A DNA stretch of 42,001 nt from Alphaproteobacteria bacterium (GCA_030431825.1 JAUIIJ010000037.1:1-42001), one strand, 5' to 3'; shown: positions 33,047 through 42,001, counted from the stretch's first letter. Notes: generated by a model not told the origin, from the letters alone. Numbers and translations are program-made.

Positions 33047-34432
33047 ATGTCAAGCGCTGCACAAACCTCTGACAGAGGCAGGAATGTTGTACTCAGTCGC
33101 GGCTTGGACCTGCCGATCGATGGTGCGCCGCAAGGCGATAGTATCGAGCCTGCGGTAAATGTCGCCTCTTGTGCGGTGGTTGCCGCCGATTTCGTGGGCC
33201 TCAAACCGAGGATGCTGGTTGAAGAGGGCGACAAGGTCGCGCTTGGCCAGCCGCTGTTCGAGGACAAGCGGTTTGACGGCGTTGTCTATACCGCCCCGGC
33301 GGCAGGGCAGGTCCGTGCCGTAAACCGGGGTGCGCGGCGTGTGCTGCAATCGGTGGTGATCCAGATCGAGGACCGCGACGATGCGATCGAGTTTCAGTCG
33401 GTTGCGCCTGACGCGCTGGCCGGGCTTGGCCGTGACGAGGTCGTGCGCAACCTGCTGGCGTCGGGTCTGTGGACCAGCCTGCGCACGCGGCCCTATTCCA
33501 AGGTCCCCGATCCGACGACAACGCCCGCGGCCCTGTTCGTCACTGCGATGGATACCCGACCGCTGGCTGGCGATCCGGCAGCTGTAATCGGGGCGGCAGG
33601 CGAGGATTTCGCCAATGGCGTCGCGATCCTGTCGAAGCTGACCGAGGGTACGACCCATGTCGTCCATCAGACCGGCGCGCAATTGCCCGATATCGGTGGT
33701 GAAACCGTTTCGGTCAGCAGCTTCAGCGGGCCGCATCCGGCTGGCCTTGTGGGCACGCATATCCATTTCCTTGATCCCGTCGATGGCAACAAGACTGTCT
33801 GGCATATCGGGTATCAGGACGTCATCGCCGTGGGCGAGCTGTTTCGCACCGGGCGGCTGCCAACATCACGCGTGGTCGCGATTGCCGGTCCCGCGGCGGC
33901 GAATCCGCGTCTGGTGCGCACCCGTCGCGGAGCGTCGCTGGCCGAGCTGGTCCATAACGAGAGCAATTGCGACGACATGCGCGTGATCTCGGGCGATGTC
34001 CTGAGCGGAATGCATGCGCAGGGTGCGTTCAACTATCTCGGAACGTTCGACAACCAGGTCACGATGCTGCCCGAGGGCAGGCACCGCGATTTCTTTGGAT
34101 GGATCGTTCCATCCTCCAGGAAGTTCGCGACCGCCAAGGTGCACCTGTCGAGCCTGCTCGGGCTGGACAAGATCAAGTTTCACACCAATCTCAACGGATC
34201 GCCGCGTGCGATGATCCCTATCGGTCTTTATGAAGAAGTGATGCCGATGGATATCCTTGCGACGCAGATGCTGCGCGCGATCCTTGTTTCGGATACCGAC
34301 GTTGCCCAGCAGCTTGGGGCGCTTGAACTGGACGAGGAAGATCTCGCGCTCTGCTCTTATGTCTGCATGAGCAAATACGAATACGGCTTGGCCCTCCGGG
34401 TCAATCTCGACAAAATCGAAGCGGAAGGCTGA
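33047..34432 (+). CDS. nqrA: Na+-translocating NADH:quinone oxidoreductase subunit A
   Basis: Peripheral cytoplasmic subunit of the sodium-pumping NADH dehydrogenase, near the quinone site. 461 residues; the family start SRGLDLPIDGAP follows about 17 extra residues, making the N-terminus a little longer than usual. Other signatures: VEEGDKVALGQPLFEDK, FVTAMDTRPLA, FSGPHPAGLVGTHIH and the C-terminal MPMDILATQMLRAIL. ATG 33047 was chosen; an in-frame TTG at 33029 is possible, and the GGAAAG before the ATG is only a fair ribosome site. First gene of a complete nqrABCDEF-nqrM operon. Confidence 0.93.
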   Translation: MSSAAQTSDRGRNVVLSRGLDLPIDGAPQGDSIEPAVNVASCAVVAADFVGLKPRMLVEEGDKVALGQPLFEDKRFDGVVYTAPAAGQVRAVNRGARRVLQSVVIQIEDRDDAIEFQSVAPDALAGLGRDEVVRNLLASGLWTSLRTRPYSKVPDPTTTPAALFVTAMDTRPLAGDPAAVIGAAGEDFANGVAILSKLTEGTTHVVHQTGAQLPDIGGETVSVSSFSGPHPAGLVGTHIHFLDPVDGNKTVWHIGYQDVIAVGELFRTGRLPTSRVVAIAGPAAANPRLVRTRRGASLAELVHNESNCDDMRVISGDVLSGMHAQGAFNYLGTFDNQVTMLPEGRHRDFFGWIVPSSRKFATAKVHLSSLLGLDKIKFHTNLNGSPRAMIPIGLYEEVMPMDILATQMLRAILVSDTDVAQQLGALELDEEDLALCSYVCMSKYEYGLALRVNLDKIEAEG

Positions 34433-34434
34433 CA

Positions 34435-35643
34435 ATGGGTTTGCGCAACATACTCGACTCGCTCGAGCCGCATTTCACCAAGGGCGGCAAGTACGAAAAG
34501 TACTATGCCGTCTACGAAATGTTCGACACGATCTTCTACAGCCCCACGACCGTGACGAAATACGCGCCGCACGCGCGGGCGGCAATCGATCTGAAGCGGG
34601 TGATGACCTATGTGGTGATCGCGACGATACCGGCGATCCTGTTCGGTCTCTACAATACAGGCTTTCAGGCCAACACCGCGCTTGCCAATCTGGGGCAGGA
34701 AACGGCGGGCGGCTGGCGTGGATGGGTGCTTGAAACGCTCGGGATCGGCTATGATCCCGGCAATATCCTGGCCTGTTTCTTTCACGGCTTTCTTTACTTC
34801 GTGCCGATCTATCTGACCACGCTGATCGTCGGCGGTATCGTCGAGGTGACCTTTGCGGTGATCCGTGGGCACGAGGTGAACGAGGGTTTCTTCGTCACGT
34901 CCATGCTGTATTCGCTGATCCTTCCCGCGACCATTCCGCTCTGGCAGGTCGCGGTCGGCATCATATTTGGTGTCGTGATCGGCAAGGAAGTGTTCGGCGG
35001 GACGGGCAAGAACCTGTTGAACCCGGCGCTGGTCGGTCGGGCCTTTCTCTATTTCGCCTATCCGGCCCAGATGTCGGGCGACTCGGTCTGGGTTCCTGTC
35101 GACGGGTATTCGGGTGCAACCGCTCTGAGCGTCAGCGCCAGCGACGGTTACCAGGCGCTGCCCGCGGTCGGGCTTGACTGGTGGACCGCATTCTGGGGCT
35201 TCATGGATGGATCGATCGGGGAAACCTCGGCCTTTGCGATCCTGCTGGGCGGATTGTTCCTGCTTTACACGAGGATCGCCAATTATCGCCTGATTGCCGG
35301 TTGCCTGGTCGGCACCGTCCTGATGAGCAGCCTGTTCAACCTGATTGGCAGCGAAACCAACCCGATGTTCGCGATGCCGTTCTGGTGGCATATCGTTGTC
35401 GGCGGCTATATGTTCGGTCTCGTGTTCATGGTGACCGAGCCGGTTTCCGCCGCGATGACGAATGCCGGACGCTGGTGGTATGGCGGGCTGATCGGTGTCA
35501 TGTGTGTTCTGATCCGGGTGGTGAACCCGGCTTTCCCCGAAGGCATGATGCTGGCCATCCTGTTCGGTAACGTCTTTGCTCCGCTCATCGACAACTTTGT
35601 CGTCAGTGCCAACATCCGGCGGAGGGCTCGTCGCAATGGCTGA
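34435..35643 (+). CDS. nqrB: Na+-NQR subunit B (membrane, covalent FMN)
   Basis: Main membrane subunit that carries a covalent FMN, riboflavin and the sodium pathway; 402 residues with about ten hydrophobic segments. The flavinylation motif DGYSGATALS places the FMN-bearing threonine at Thr229. The conserved cytoplasmic stretch GKEVFGGTGKNLLNPALVGR (186-205 region) is intact. Starts two bases after nqrA and overlaps nqrC by eight bases. Confidence 0.96.
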   Translation: MGLRNILDSLEPHFTKGGKYEKYYAVYEMFDTIFYSPTTVTKYAPHARAAIDLKRVMTYVVIATIPAILFGLYNTGFQANTALANLGQETAGGWRGWVLETLGIGYDPGNILACFFHGFLYFVPIYLTTLIVGGIVEVTFAVIRGHEVNEGFFVTSMLYSLILPATIPLWQVAVGIIFGVVIGKEVFGGTGKNLLNPALVGRAFLYFAYPAQMSGDSVWVPVDGYSGATALSVSASDGYQALPAVGLDWWTAFWGFMDGSIGETSAFAILLGGLFLLYTRIANYRLIAGCLVGTVLMSSLFNLIGSETNPMFAMPFWWHIVVGGYMFGLVFMVTEPVSAAMTNAGRWWYGGLIGVMCVLIRVVNPAFPEGMMLAILFGNVFAPLIDNFVVSANIRRRARRNG

Positions 35644-36430
35644 TAAGAAGTCGATCTTTTCGAACGATCACCCGTTCAAGATCATTTTCATGGCGGTGGC
35701 TCTGTGCCTCGTGGGTTCTGTGCTGGTCTCGGCGGCGGCCATCGGATTGCGGCCCATGCAGGAGGCGAATGCCAAGCTGTCCAAGCAGACCAACATCCTG
35801 CAGGTGGCGGGGCTGTATAGTGACGGCACCGATGTCGGTGCGGTCTATGGCGACCGCATCGAACCGCGCGTCGTCGATCTGGCCAGCGGTGAATTCACCG
35901 ACGCGGTCGATCCGGAAACCTATGACGAGCGCATTGCCGAGCGTGATCCCGAACTGAGCACCGCCCTGACCGCGGAAGAAGACCCTGCGCAGATCAAGCG
36001 GCGCGTGAAATATGCAACGATCTACCTGGTCAAGGACGAGGCGGAAAACGGCTTTGAAACCATCATCCTGCCGGTGCATGGTTACGGTCTGTGGTCCACG
36101 TTGTACGGGTTTGTGGCACTCAAGCCCGATGGCAACGAGATTGTCGGTCTTCAATTCTACCAACATGCGGAAACCCCGGGTCTTGGCGGCGAAGTCGACA
36201 ATCCGGCGTGGCGCGGGCAATGGCGGGGCAAGAAGCTTTATGACGACGATGGCGACGTGGCGATCGAGATCGTCAAATCCGGCGCTTCGGGCGATTATCA
36301 GGTCGACGGTCTGGCCGGTGCCACGCTGACCTCGCGCGGGGTTCACAACCTGGTCCGCTATTGGGTGGGCCAGGACGGGTTCGGCCCGTTCCTGAAGAAC
36401 ATGACAGAGGAGTTGTCAACCAATGGCTGA
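35636..36430 (+). CDS. nqrC: Na+-NQR subunit C (covalent FMN)
   Basis: Anchored periplasmic subunit with a covalent FMN; 264 residues. One N-terminal membrane helix (about 16-37), then the soluble FMN domain. The flavinylation motif reads [10 protein letters not shown] with the target threonine at Thr230; the usual serine before GAT is alanine here, which is within the S/TGAT-family variation I would expect but worth noting. ATG 35636 follows GGAGGG and lies inside the last codons of nqrB. Confidence 0.95.
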   Translation: MADKKSIFSNDHPFKIIFMAVALCLVGSVLVSAAAIGLRPMQEANAKLSKQTNILQVAGLYSDGTDVGAVYGDRIEPRVVDLASGEFTDAVDPETYDERIAERDPELSTALTAEEDPAQIKRRVKYATIYLVKDEAENGFETIILPVHGYGLWSTLYGFVALKPDGNEIVGLQFYQHAETPGLGGEVDNPAWRGQWRGKKLYDDDGDVAIEIVKSGASGDYQVDGLAGATLTSRGVHNLVRYWVGQDGFGPFLKNMTEELSTNG

Positions 36431-37079
36431 CCGCAAGAAGCTCATCCTCGACCCGGTTCTCAACAATAACCCGGTGATCCTGCAAACGCTGGGCATCTGT
36501 TCGGCGCTGGCGGTCACATCATCGCTCCAGGTATCGCTGGTCATGTGCGTCGCGCTGACCACGGTAACCGCATTCTCGAACCTGTTCATTTCGATGATCA
36601 GGCACCATATTCCCGGCTCGATCCGGATTATCATCCAGATGGTTATCATCTCGTCGCTGGTGATCGTGGTTGACCAGGTGCTGCGCGCGTTCCTCCCGGA
36701 TATCGCCAAGACGCTGTCGGTCTTTGTCGGACTGATCATCACCAACTGCATCGTGATGGGCCGTGCCGAAGCCTATGCGATGGCCAACCCGCCGCTGCCC
36801 AGTTTCCTTGACGGGATCGGCAACGGTCTGGGCTATAGTGCCATCCTGATCGGGGTCGCGATCATCCGCGAACTGTTTGGGGCCGGCAAGTTGATGGGGA
36901 TCGAGATTTTCCCGACCGTATCCAATGGCGGCTGGTATGTGCCCAACGGGCTGTTGCTGTTGCCGCCGTCGGCGTTTTTCATCATCGGCGGTTTCATCTG
37001 GATCGTGCGCAGCTGGAAACCCGAACAGCGGGAACGTGTCGAAAACGTCATTCTCGACGTACAGGTGAGTGAGCACTGA
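36423..37079 (+). CDS. nqrD: Na+-NQR subunit D
   Basis: Integral membrane subunit, 218 residues, about six helices. With NqrE it builds the intramembrane iron centre; the expected cysteines are Cys26 ([10 protein letters not shown]) and Cys109 ([13 protein letters not shown]). The latter motif and its inverted-topology partner in NqrE are diagnostic. Overlaps nqrC by eight bases. NqrD resembles RnfE, but the surrounding nqrA, B, C and F make the Nqr assignment certain. Confidence 0.95.
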   Translation: MADRKKLILDPVLNNNPVILQTLGICSALAVTSSLQVSLVMCVALTTVTAFSNLFISMIRHHIPGSIRIIIQMVIISSLVIVVDQVLRAFLPDIAKTLSVFVGLIITNCIVMGRAEAYAMANPPLPSFLDGIGNGLGYSAILIGVAIIRELFGAGKLMGIEIFPTVSNGGWYVPNGLLLLPPSAFFIIGGFIWIVRSWKPEQRERVENVILDVQVSEH

Positions 37080-37081
37080 TC

Positions 37082-37690
37082 ATGGAAGCCCTGCTTAGCC
37101 TCTTTATCAAGTCCATATTCATCGAGAATATGGCACTGTCCTTTTTCCTGGGCATGTGTACCTTCCTGGCGGTTTCGAAAAAGATCACCACCGCCTTCGG
37201 ACTCGGCGTTGCCGTGGTTCTCGTGCAGTCGATCACCATTCCGGCCAACAACCTGATCCTGAACCTGTTTCTGAAACCCGGCGCAATGTCCTGGTTGGGC
37301 TTTGAAGAGACCGACCTGATGTTCCTCGGCCTGATCAGCTATATCGGCGTGATCGCGGCGATGGTCCAGATTCTGGAGATGCTTCTCGATAAGTTCTTTC
37401 CGGCGCTCTACAACGCGCTTGGCGTGTTCCTGCCGCTGATCACAGTGAACTGCGCCATCCTGGGCGGGTCGCTGTTCATGGTCGAGCGGGACTACAACTT
37501 TGCCGAGAGCGTGGTGTATGGCATCGGGTCAGGCACCGGCTGGGCGCTGGCGATTGTCGCGCTCGCCGGGTTGCGGGAAAAGATGAAATACTCTGACGTG
37601 CCGGCCGGCCTGCGTGGCCTCGGGATCACCTTCATCACCGCCGGCCTGATGGCCATGGCGTTCATGTCGTTCTCCGGCGTTCAACTCTGA
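37082..37690 (+). CDS. nqrE: Na+-NQR subunit E
   Basis: Integral membrane partner of NqrD, 202 residues, six helices with opposite topology. Iron-centre cysteines are Cys26 ([13 protein letters not shown]) and Cys124 ([14 protein letters not shown]). Starts two bases after nqrD. The length and motifs are typical; RnfA is the paralogue excluded by context. Confidence 0.96.
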   Translation: MEALLSLFIKSIFIENMALSFFLGMCTFLAVSKKITTAFGLGVAVVLVQSITIPANNLILNLFLKPGAMSWLGFEETDLMFLGLISYIGVIAAMVQILEMLLDKFFPALYNALGVFLPLITVNCAILGGSLFMVERDYNFAESVVYGIGSGTGWALAIVALAGLREKMKYSDVPAGLRGLGITFITAGLMAMAFMSFSGVQL

Positions 37691-37700
37691 GGATCAACAA

Positions 37701-38927
37701 ATGACCGATTTCTTCCTCGGTGTCGCGCTCTTTACCACCATTATCCTGGCGCTGGTGGCGATCATCTTGGCCGCCCGCTCGGTGCTGGTGTCGTCGGGCG
37801 CGGTGAATATCGAGATCAACGGCGAAAAGACGATTTCAGTTCCGGCCGGCGGCAAGCTGCTTGGCGCGCTGGCGGGTGAAAACCTGTTCGTCCCGTCCGC
37901 TTGCGGCGGCGGCGGCACCTGTGCGCAATGCCGCGTCAAGGTGCAGGAGGGCGGCGGCTCTATCCTGCCGACCGAACTGAGCCATATCACCAAGCGCGAG
38001 GCGCGCGAGGGCGATCGCCTGTCCTGCCAGGTGGCCGTGAAACAGGACATGAAGATCCAGATTCCGGACGAGGTGTTCGGCGTCAAGAAATGGAAATGCA
38101 AGGTTCGCTCGAATGACAATGTGGCGACCTTCATCAAGAACCTTGTGCTGGAACTGCCGGAAGGCGAGAATGTCGATTTTCGCGCCGGTGGTTATATCCA
38201 GATCGAATGCCCGCCATACGAGATCGGCTTCAAGGAATTCGATGTCGCCGAGGAATATCGCGAAGACTGGGACAAGTTCGCGCTTTGGGACATTCACGCC
38301 AGCAACAATGAGCATGTCGAGCGTGCCTATTCGATGGCGAACTATCCCGAAGAACGCGGCGTAATCATGCTCAATGTGCGGATCGCGACCCCGCCGCCGC
38401 ATGCCGATCCGACCAAGGTGCCGCCGGGCAAGATGTCGACCTACATCTTCAACCTCAAGCCCGGCGATGAGGTGACGATTTCCGGACCCTACGGCGAGTT
38501 CTTTGCCCGCGACACCGACAAGGAGATGGTGTTTGTCGGCGGCGGTGCCGGCATGGCGCCGATGCGCAGCCACATCTTCGACCAGCTCAAGCGGCTGAGC
38601 ACGGATCGCAAGATCACCTTCTGGTACGGGGCCCGCTCCAGACGCGAAATGTTCTTTGTCGAGGATTTCGACCAGCTCGCCGCGGAGAACCCGAACTTTA
38701 CCTGGCACGTGGCGCTGTCCGATCCTATGCCGGACGATGACTGGGACGGTTACACCGGGTTCATTCACAACGTCCTCTACGAACAGTATCTCAAGGATCA
38801 CGCGTCGCCCGAAGAATGCGAGTATTACATGTGCGGGCCTCCGATCATGAACTCATCGGTGATCAACATGCTGCTCGATCTGGGTGTCGAACGCGAAGAT
38901 ATCATGCTGGACGACTTCGGCGGCTGA
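37701..38927 (+). CDS. nqrF: Na+-NQR subunit F (NADH-oxidising)
   Basis: Electron entry subunit, 408 residues: N-terminal membrane helix (3-26), a plant-type 2Fe-2S domain with Cys68, Cys74, Cys77 and Cys109 ([16 protein letters not shown]), then the ferredoxin-reductase-like FAD domain (RAYSMANYP) and the NADH domain ([23 protein letters not shown]). All ligands present. It takes hydride from NADH to FAD and passes electrons to the iron centres. Ten bases separate it from nqrE. Confidence 0.97.
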   Translation: MTDFFLGVALFTTIILALVAIILAARSVLVSSGAVNIEINGEKTISVPAGGKLLGALAGENLFVPSACGGGGTCAQCRVKVQEGGGSILPTELSHITKREAREGDRLSCQVAVKQDMKIQIPDEVFGVKKWKCKVRSNDNVATFIKNLVLELPEGENVDFRAGGYIQIECPPYEIGFKEFDVAEEYREDWDKFALWDIHASNNEHVERAYSMANYPEERGVIMLNVRIATPPPHADPTKVPPGKMSTYIFNLKPGDEVTISGPYGEFFARDTDKEMVFVGGGAGMAPMRSHIFDQLKRLSTDRKITFWYGARSRREMFFVEDFDQLAAENPNFTWHVALSDPMPDDDWDGYTGFIHNVLYEQYLKDHASPEECEYYMCGPPIMNSSVINMLLDLGVEREDIMLDDFGG

Positions 38928-38956
38928 TCCGCCGGAGCCTGAACGGGAGAGAAGCC

Positions 38957-39163
38957 ATGGAAACGGTTATTGTCGCCTTCGGTGTCTTCCTGCTGGTTGT
39001 CGTGGGAATGGCGGTTGGCGTCATCTTTCAGGGCAAGCGGATAACCGGAAGCTGCGGCGGGCTGGGTGCGATAGACGGGGTCGATCAATGCGGCGTCTGC
39101 GGTCGCAGTTTCGACGATGTAGATGTCGATGCCTGTGACGGCGTGCCCAAACTCCGGACCTGA
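38957..39163 (+). CDS. nqrM: Na+-NQR maturation protein NqrM
   Basis: A 68-residue membrane protein needed for assembly of the NqrD/NqrE iron centre. One N-terminal helix (about 2-24) is followed by the conserved cysteine cluster GSCGGLGAIDGVDQCGVCG (Cys33, Cys45, Cys48), plus Cys60. ATG 38957 follows GGGAGAGAAG, 29 bases after nqrF. Position at the operon end and the motif (formerly DUF539) make the call firm. Confidence 0.92.
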   Translation: METVIVAFGVFLLVVVGMAVGVIFQGKRITGSCGGLGAIDGVDQCGVCGRSFDDVDVDACDGVPKLRT

Positions 39164-39180
39164 TTGCAGGCAAGGGTGGT

Positions 39181-39211
39181 CGGCGGATCGGATCCTCTCC
39201 GATACCCGCCG
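39181..39211. terminator. Hairpin at end of nqr operon
   Basis: CGGCGG plus ATCGGA (39181-39192) pairs with TCCGAT (39198-39203) and CCGCCG (39206-39211), with a two-base bulge and a five-base loop. It sits between convergent nqrM and an Lrp-type gene and probably ends both. No T-run follows. Confidence 0.5.
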
Positions 39212-39228
39212 GTCACGTTACCATCCGG

Positions 39229-39699
39229 TCATTGGATATCCGGAACAAACCCCGGTTCATTCTTGAAGCACTTCAGCGAGAACGAAGACCGCGAACTCCT
39301 GATTCCCTTGATGCGATAGAGCTTCTTGTTGAGAAAATTCTCGAAACCGCGCGTGCCATCGACGGCCACCTTTATGAAACAGTCGAACTCGCCTGACGTC
39401 AGATGCACCTCGAGAACCTCGGGTATCTGGCCGAGCTCTTCGCAGAGCTCGGATATGCGTGAAACCTGTTCATGGGTGGCGGCGATTTCCACCAGGACAA
39501 TATCAGAATAGCCCAGCATCGCGTGATTGATCACGGCGTTGTAGCCGGTGATATAACCGTCGCGTTGCAGCCTCTGAACCCGTTGCCAGCACTGGCTCGT
39601 CGACAGCGCCACGATTTCCGACAAGCGGGTGTTGGGCAGGTTGCCCTCGCTCTGCAAGGCGCGAAGGATTCGAATATCTGTGGTATCCAGCGGTTTCAC
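39229..39699 (-). CDS. Lrp/AsnC-family regulator divergent from leucine dehydrogenase
   Basis: A 156-residue Lrp-type regulator: winged helix at 4-55 (LDTTDIRILRALQSEGNLP, LSEIVALSTSQCWQRVQRLQRDGYI) and RAM domain with VHLTSGEFDCFIKVAVDG. I prefer the GTG at 39699, preceded by AAGGATT, over a TTG eleven codons earlier. It is divergent from the leucine-dehydrogenase-type gene and probably controls it in response to an amino acid. It is distinct in sequence from the bkd-linked regulator. Confidence 0.87.
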   Translation of the reverse strand: MKPLDTTDIRILRALQSEGNLPNTRLSEIVALSTSQCWQRVQRLQRDGYITGYNAVINHAMLGYSDIVLVEIAATHEQVSRISELCEELGQIPEVLEVHLTSGEFDCFIKVAVDGTRGFENFLNKKLYRIKGIRSSRSSFSLKCFKNEPGFVPDIQ

Positions 39700-39905
39700 G
39701 AAAAATCCTTTTGGATGCGCGGCAATACTCAAATATTTGTCCTATTCTGCCGCGCCTTCCGCACGAATTCAAACATTCATTCTGAAACAGTGCGGTTAGA
39801 ATTATCCGAATTCGATCGAAAACCTCGATTTGGGCACCCCCTTGCAACGACATTTGTGCGCGGTGTGCCGGAACAGATTCGTGCTTGCCATAGGAGGGGC
39901 AAAAC

Positions 39906-40970
39906 ATGACGGAAGCCGCAACGAAACACAGCTTGTCCATTCGCGATCTCACGCCGGGCGAGGGTTATGCACGCCTCGTCGAGGCGCGGGACGAACAGAC
40001 CGGCCTGCATGCGCTGGTTTCTATTCATTCGCTGCAGCGAGGGCCGGCCGCAGGTGGCTGCCGGATGTTCAATTATGCCAGGATCGAAGACGCGATTTAT
40101 GATGTCGAACGCCTGTCGCGGGGTATGACCTACAAGAATGCCGCGGCGGAGCTCCCTCTGGGTGGCGGCAAGTCTGTGATCATCGGTGATCCCAAAACGC
40201 TCAAGACGCCGCAACTGATGCGGGCTTTTGGCGCGTTCATCGACAGCCTTGCCGGTGACTACTACACCGCCGAGGATGTCGGTGTGTCCACGCAGGACAT
40301 GGCCTATGTTGCCGAAAGCACCGCGTATGTCGCCGGGCTGGACGGTGGAGATTATGCCAGCGGCGATCCGTCTCCGGTTACGGCGCGGGGTGTGTTCCTG
40401 TGTGTCAGGCAAACTCTGGAGCATGGCCTTGGCTCCGACGATCTGACGGGCAAGGTCGTGGCGATTCAGGGGCTCGGTCATGTAGGCATGAGTCTTGCCG
40501 GCATGCTCTATGGCGCGGGTGCCAGGCTGATTGTCAGTGATATAAATGAAGAGGCCGTGCGGCATGCAGAGAAGGAATTCGGCGCGACCGTGGTCGCCCC
40601 TGACGCGATCCTGCACCAGGACGCCGACATATTCGCACCCTGTGCCATGGGCGGGGTGCTGACGCCTGATGCGATCGACGCTCTGAAGGTCCGGTTTGTC
40701 GTTGGCGCCGCCAATAACCAACTGGCCGACGACACATGTGGTCAGAGATTGCAGGACAAGGGCATCCTTTACGCGCCCGACTACATCGTCAATGGCGGCG
40801 GCATCGTCAACGTGGCAATGGAAATCCTCAAGATCTCCGACCCTACCTATCGTGAAAGCCGGATCTCCGGATTGGCGACGACGCTAGAACAGGTTTTCTC
40901 GCGCGCGGACGAGACCGGCGAACCCCCGCATGTCGTCGCGGACAGGCTGATCGAGCGCCGCCTGGCGTGA
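39906..40970 (+). CDS. Leucine/valine dehydrogenase (Glu/Leu/Phe/Val family)
   Basis: NAD-dependent oxidative deaminase that turns branched-chain amino acids into 2-oxo acids; 354 residues. The substrate-binding lysine and catalytic lysine are in GMTYKNAAAELPLGGGKS (Lys77, Lys89), the catalytic aspartate in YTAEDVGVS (Asp124) and the NAD loop is GLGHVG (189-194). The C-terminal AANNQLAD and YAPDYIVNGGGIVNV are standard. ATG 39906 follows AGGAGGGG. The products would feed the Bkd complex encoded 23 kb away. Leucine versus valine or phenylalanine preference is not fixed by sequence. Confidence 0.93.
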   Translation: MTEAATKHSLSIRDLTPGEGYARLVEARDEQTGLHALVSIHSLQRGPAAGGCRMFNYARIEDAIYDVERLSRGMTYKNAAAELPLGGGKSVIIGDPKTLKTPQLMRAFGAFIDSLAGDYYTAEDVGVSTQDMAYVAESTAYVAGLDGGDYASGDPSPVTARGVFLCVRQTLEHGLGSDDLTGKVVAIQGLGHVGMSLAGMLYGAGARLIVSDINEEAVRHAEKEFGATVVAPDAILHQDADIFAPCAMGGVLTPDAIDALKVRFVVGAANNQLADDTCGQRLQDKGILYAPDYIVNGGGIVNVAMEILKISDPTYRESRISGLATTLEQVFSRADETGEPPHVVADRLIERRLA

Positions 40971-41049
40971 CGGGAGGATAAGGCGCCGGCACGACTCGGC
41001 AACGCCGGTCGGAGCACCGGGACCACCTCGGCTGAAACTCGCATCTCAT

Positions 41050-41086
41050 ACAACCCGGCCCTCACAGGCCGGGTTGTTTTGTTTTT
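41050..41086 (+). terminator. Rho-independent terminator after leucine dehydrogenase
   Basis: A perfect 11-base stem, ACAACCCGGCC (41050-41060) with GGCCGGGTTGT (41067-41077), closed by a CTCACA loop and followed by TTTGTTTTT. This is the clearest intrinsic terminator in the window. The 79 bases between the gene and the stem hold nothing recognisable. Confidence 0.93.
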
Positions 41087-41089
41087 GCG

Positions 41090-41300
41090 ATTTAGGATTT
41101 GATGATTCTGTTGTTTGGTTTGTCTTGAGTTGTGTTTTTTTGTGCTTGTTGTGCCAGATTTGGTGTTTGTGTTTTTCGGGTATGTGCCGGATTCGGTTCG
41201 GGTTTGGTTTTTGGGTTTGTTTTGGTGGTTGTTTTGGTGGGGTTTGGTTGTTTCAGGGTATTGATTTTGTTTGTTAATTTCAGAATTTCGAGGAAAAAGC
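41090..41300. other. Strand-skewed G+T-rich tract upstream of the rRNA operon
   Basis: About 200 bases in which the plus strand is made almost only of G and T (runs such as GGTTTGGTTTTTGGGTTTG and GTTTTGGTGGTTGTTTTGG). Open frames across it are low-complexity and have no start signals, so it is not treated as coding. It lies between the terminator and the rRNA promoter. The block 41194-41250 has enough G-runs for two-layer quadruplexes. Confidence 0.8.
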
Positions 41301-41321
41301 GTCGTTTTTGTAAAAAAGGGG

Positions 41322-41350
41322 TTGCGGGTTTGTGGGAGTATCCGTAGAAC
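41322..41350 (+). promoter_or_regulatory. Predicted rRNA operon promoter
   Basis: TTGCGG (41322-41327), a 17-base spacer and TAGAAC (41345-41350). An A/T-rich stretch just upstream (GGAAAAAGCGTCGTTTTTG and a run of six A) could be an UP element. The distance to 16S (about 400 bases) is usual for Rhodobacterales leaders. Confidence 0.6.
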
Positions 41351-41510
41351 CCCCTTCACCGGCGGCGCTGAGGCGCACGGCGGGACGTCAGACGGGCGGG
41401 ACGAACTGGAAACGGGACGATCCGAGACGAGGCGGAAGGACAAAATCTGAGGTAAGAGAGGCGGGGCGCGCCAGAGAAGATAGGGCGCATCTCAGTTTCT
41501 TTTGTCTCAA

Positions 41511-41544
41511 CGCTCTTTGAAATTGATGATATCTGAAGAGATAT
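41511..41544 (+). promoter_or_regulatory. rrn leader boxA antitermination site and adjacent hairpin
   Basis: CGCTCTTTGAAA (41511-41522) matches the bacterial rRNA boxA (TGCTCTTTA type), the NusB/NusE loading site that prevents premature termination. It is followed by a small hairpin ATATCT-GAAG-AGATAT (41529-41544). A further perfect leader hairpin, GGCCGGT/ACCGGCC, spans 41686-41706 before the mature 16S end. Confidence 0.75.
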
Positions 41545-41753
41545 GTGGGCGGTTTGGTTCATTCGATGGATCAACGTCTGTATATCGCGCTAGTAGAACT
41601 TCGGTTCGATGATCTAGTGTCAGCTTCACTGTTTGTAGGGTTTCTAGTTATCTTTGGATAACCTGAAGCACGACAAGCAGAAACTGGCCGGTTTGAACGA
41701 CCGGCCGATGTGCAGAGGTTCGAACGTCAAGGACAAGCTGGCAACAGCTTTTC

Positions 41754-42001
41754 AACTTGAGAGTTTGATCCTGGCTCAGAACGAACGCTGGCGGCAGGCC
41801 TAACACATGCAAGTCGAGCGCTCACTTCGGTGGGAGCGGCGGACGGGTTAGTAACGCGTGGGAACATACCCTTTTCTAAGGAATAGCCACTGGAAACGGT
41901 GAGTAATACCTTATACGCCCTTCGGGGGAAAGATTTATCGGAGAAGGATTGGCCCGCGTTAGATTAGATAGTTGGTGGGGTAATGGCCTACCAAGTCTAC
42001 G
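41754..42001 (+). rRNA. rrsA: 16S ribosomal RNA, 5' part (cut by window edge)
   Basis: The universal start AGAGTTTGATCCTGGCTCAG begins at 41760, followed by GAACGCTGGCGGCAGGCC and CACATGCAAGTCGAGCG. The short first variable helix and GGTTAGTAACGCGTGGGAA are typical of Rhodobacterales. The mature 5' end is placed at 41754 by comparison with E. coli and may be off by a few bases. About 248 bases are present. Confidence 0.97.

Noticed and set aside
40847..41443. Minus-strand frame across the G+T tract (Lys/Asn/Gln/Thr-rich)
   Set aside because: Composition simply mirrors the skewed DNA; no start signal or conserved motif, and it runs across the terminator and the rRNA promoter.

Overview
The window looks like the chromosome of a marine-type Rhodobacterales alphaproteobacterium (Roseobacter/Rhodobacter relatives). 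The evidence is the 5' end of a 16S rRNA gene with the typical Rhodobacterales start, an RpoE-ChrR pair whose anti-sigma factor matches the Rhodobacter sphaeroides ChrR pattern along its length, a GC-rich coding style, and dense operons with 4-base ATGA/GTGA overlaps. No plasmid or phage backbone, CRISPR array or tRNA was seen.

Layout. (1) 1-2090: a mobile-element junction. The first 14 codons of an IS5-type transposase run off the left edge, followed by one AT-richer gene for a secreted protein of unknown function and a decayed IS110-type start. (2) 2091-9819: a singlet-oxygen/ECF sigma locus. It holds rpoE-chrR, a divergent SDR/DUF1365 pair, and a five-gene operon (FAD amine oxidase, cyclopropane-synthase-like methyltransferase, chalcone-isomerase-like protein, MFS transporter, DUF3833 protein). 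Three promoters with the identical layout TGATCC-N18-TA serve its three transcription units, so the locus reads as one RpoE regulon. In R. sphaeroides the related genes are tied to methylated and furan fatty acids. (3) 9854-17492: a branched-chain 2-oxo acid dehydrogenase operon (E1 alpha, E1 beta, E2, E3) with an acyl-CoA dehydrogenase, an SDR, a possible 75-residue leader gene, and a divergent Lrp-type regulator.

(4) 17537-30491: a catabolic island. The minus strand carries a DMGDH-like flavoenzyme, a relic of an AraC-type regulator, a CuyA-like cysteate sulfo-lyase, a DegT aminotransferase, an Asp/Glu-type racemase and a histidinol-dehydrogenase-like enzyme. Facing outward are a non-pyrrolysine MttB-family methyltransferase, a LysR regulator and a glycine-betaine-type ABC importer. 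Read together these suggest import, N-demethylation, alcohol oxidation and desulfonation of an N-methylated C3 amino-sulfonate such as a cysteinolate betaine. This is an inference and the most interesting content of the window.

(5) 30645-39211: a flavin reductase, ApbE (FMN transferase), a CBS-domain protein, and a complete nqrABCDEF-nqrM operon for the sodium-pumping NADH:quinone oxidoreductase, with its flavinylation and maturation factors. (6) 39229-40970: a second Lrp-type regulator divergent from a leucine-dehydrogenase-type enzyme, which would make 2-oxo acids for the Bkd complex. (7) 41050-42001: a strong terminator, a strongly G+T-skewed 200-base tract, an rRNA promoter, a boxA leader and the start of 16S rRNA.
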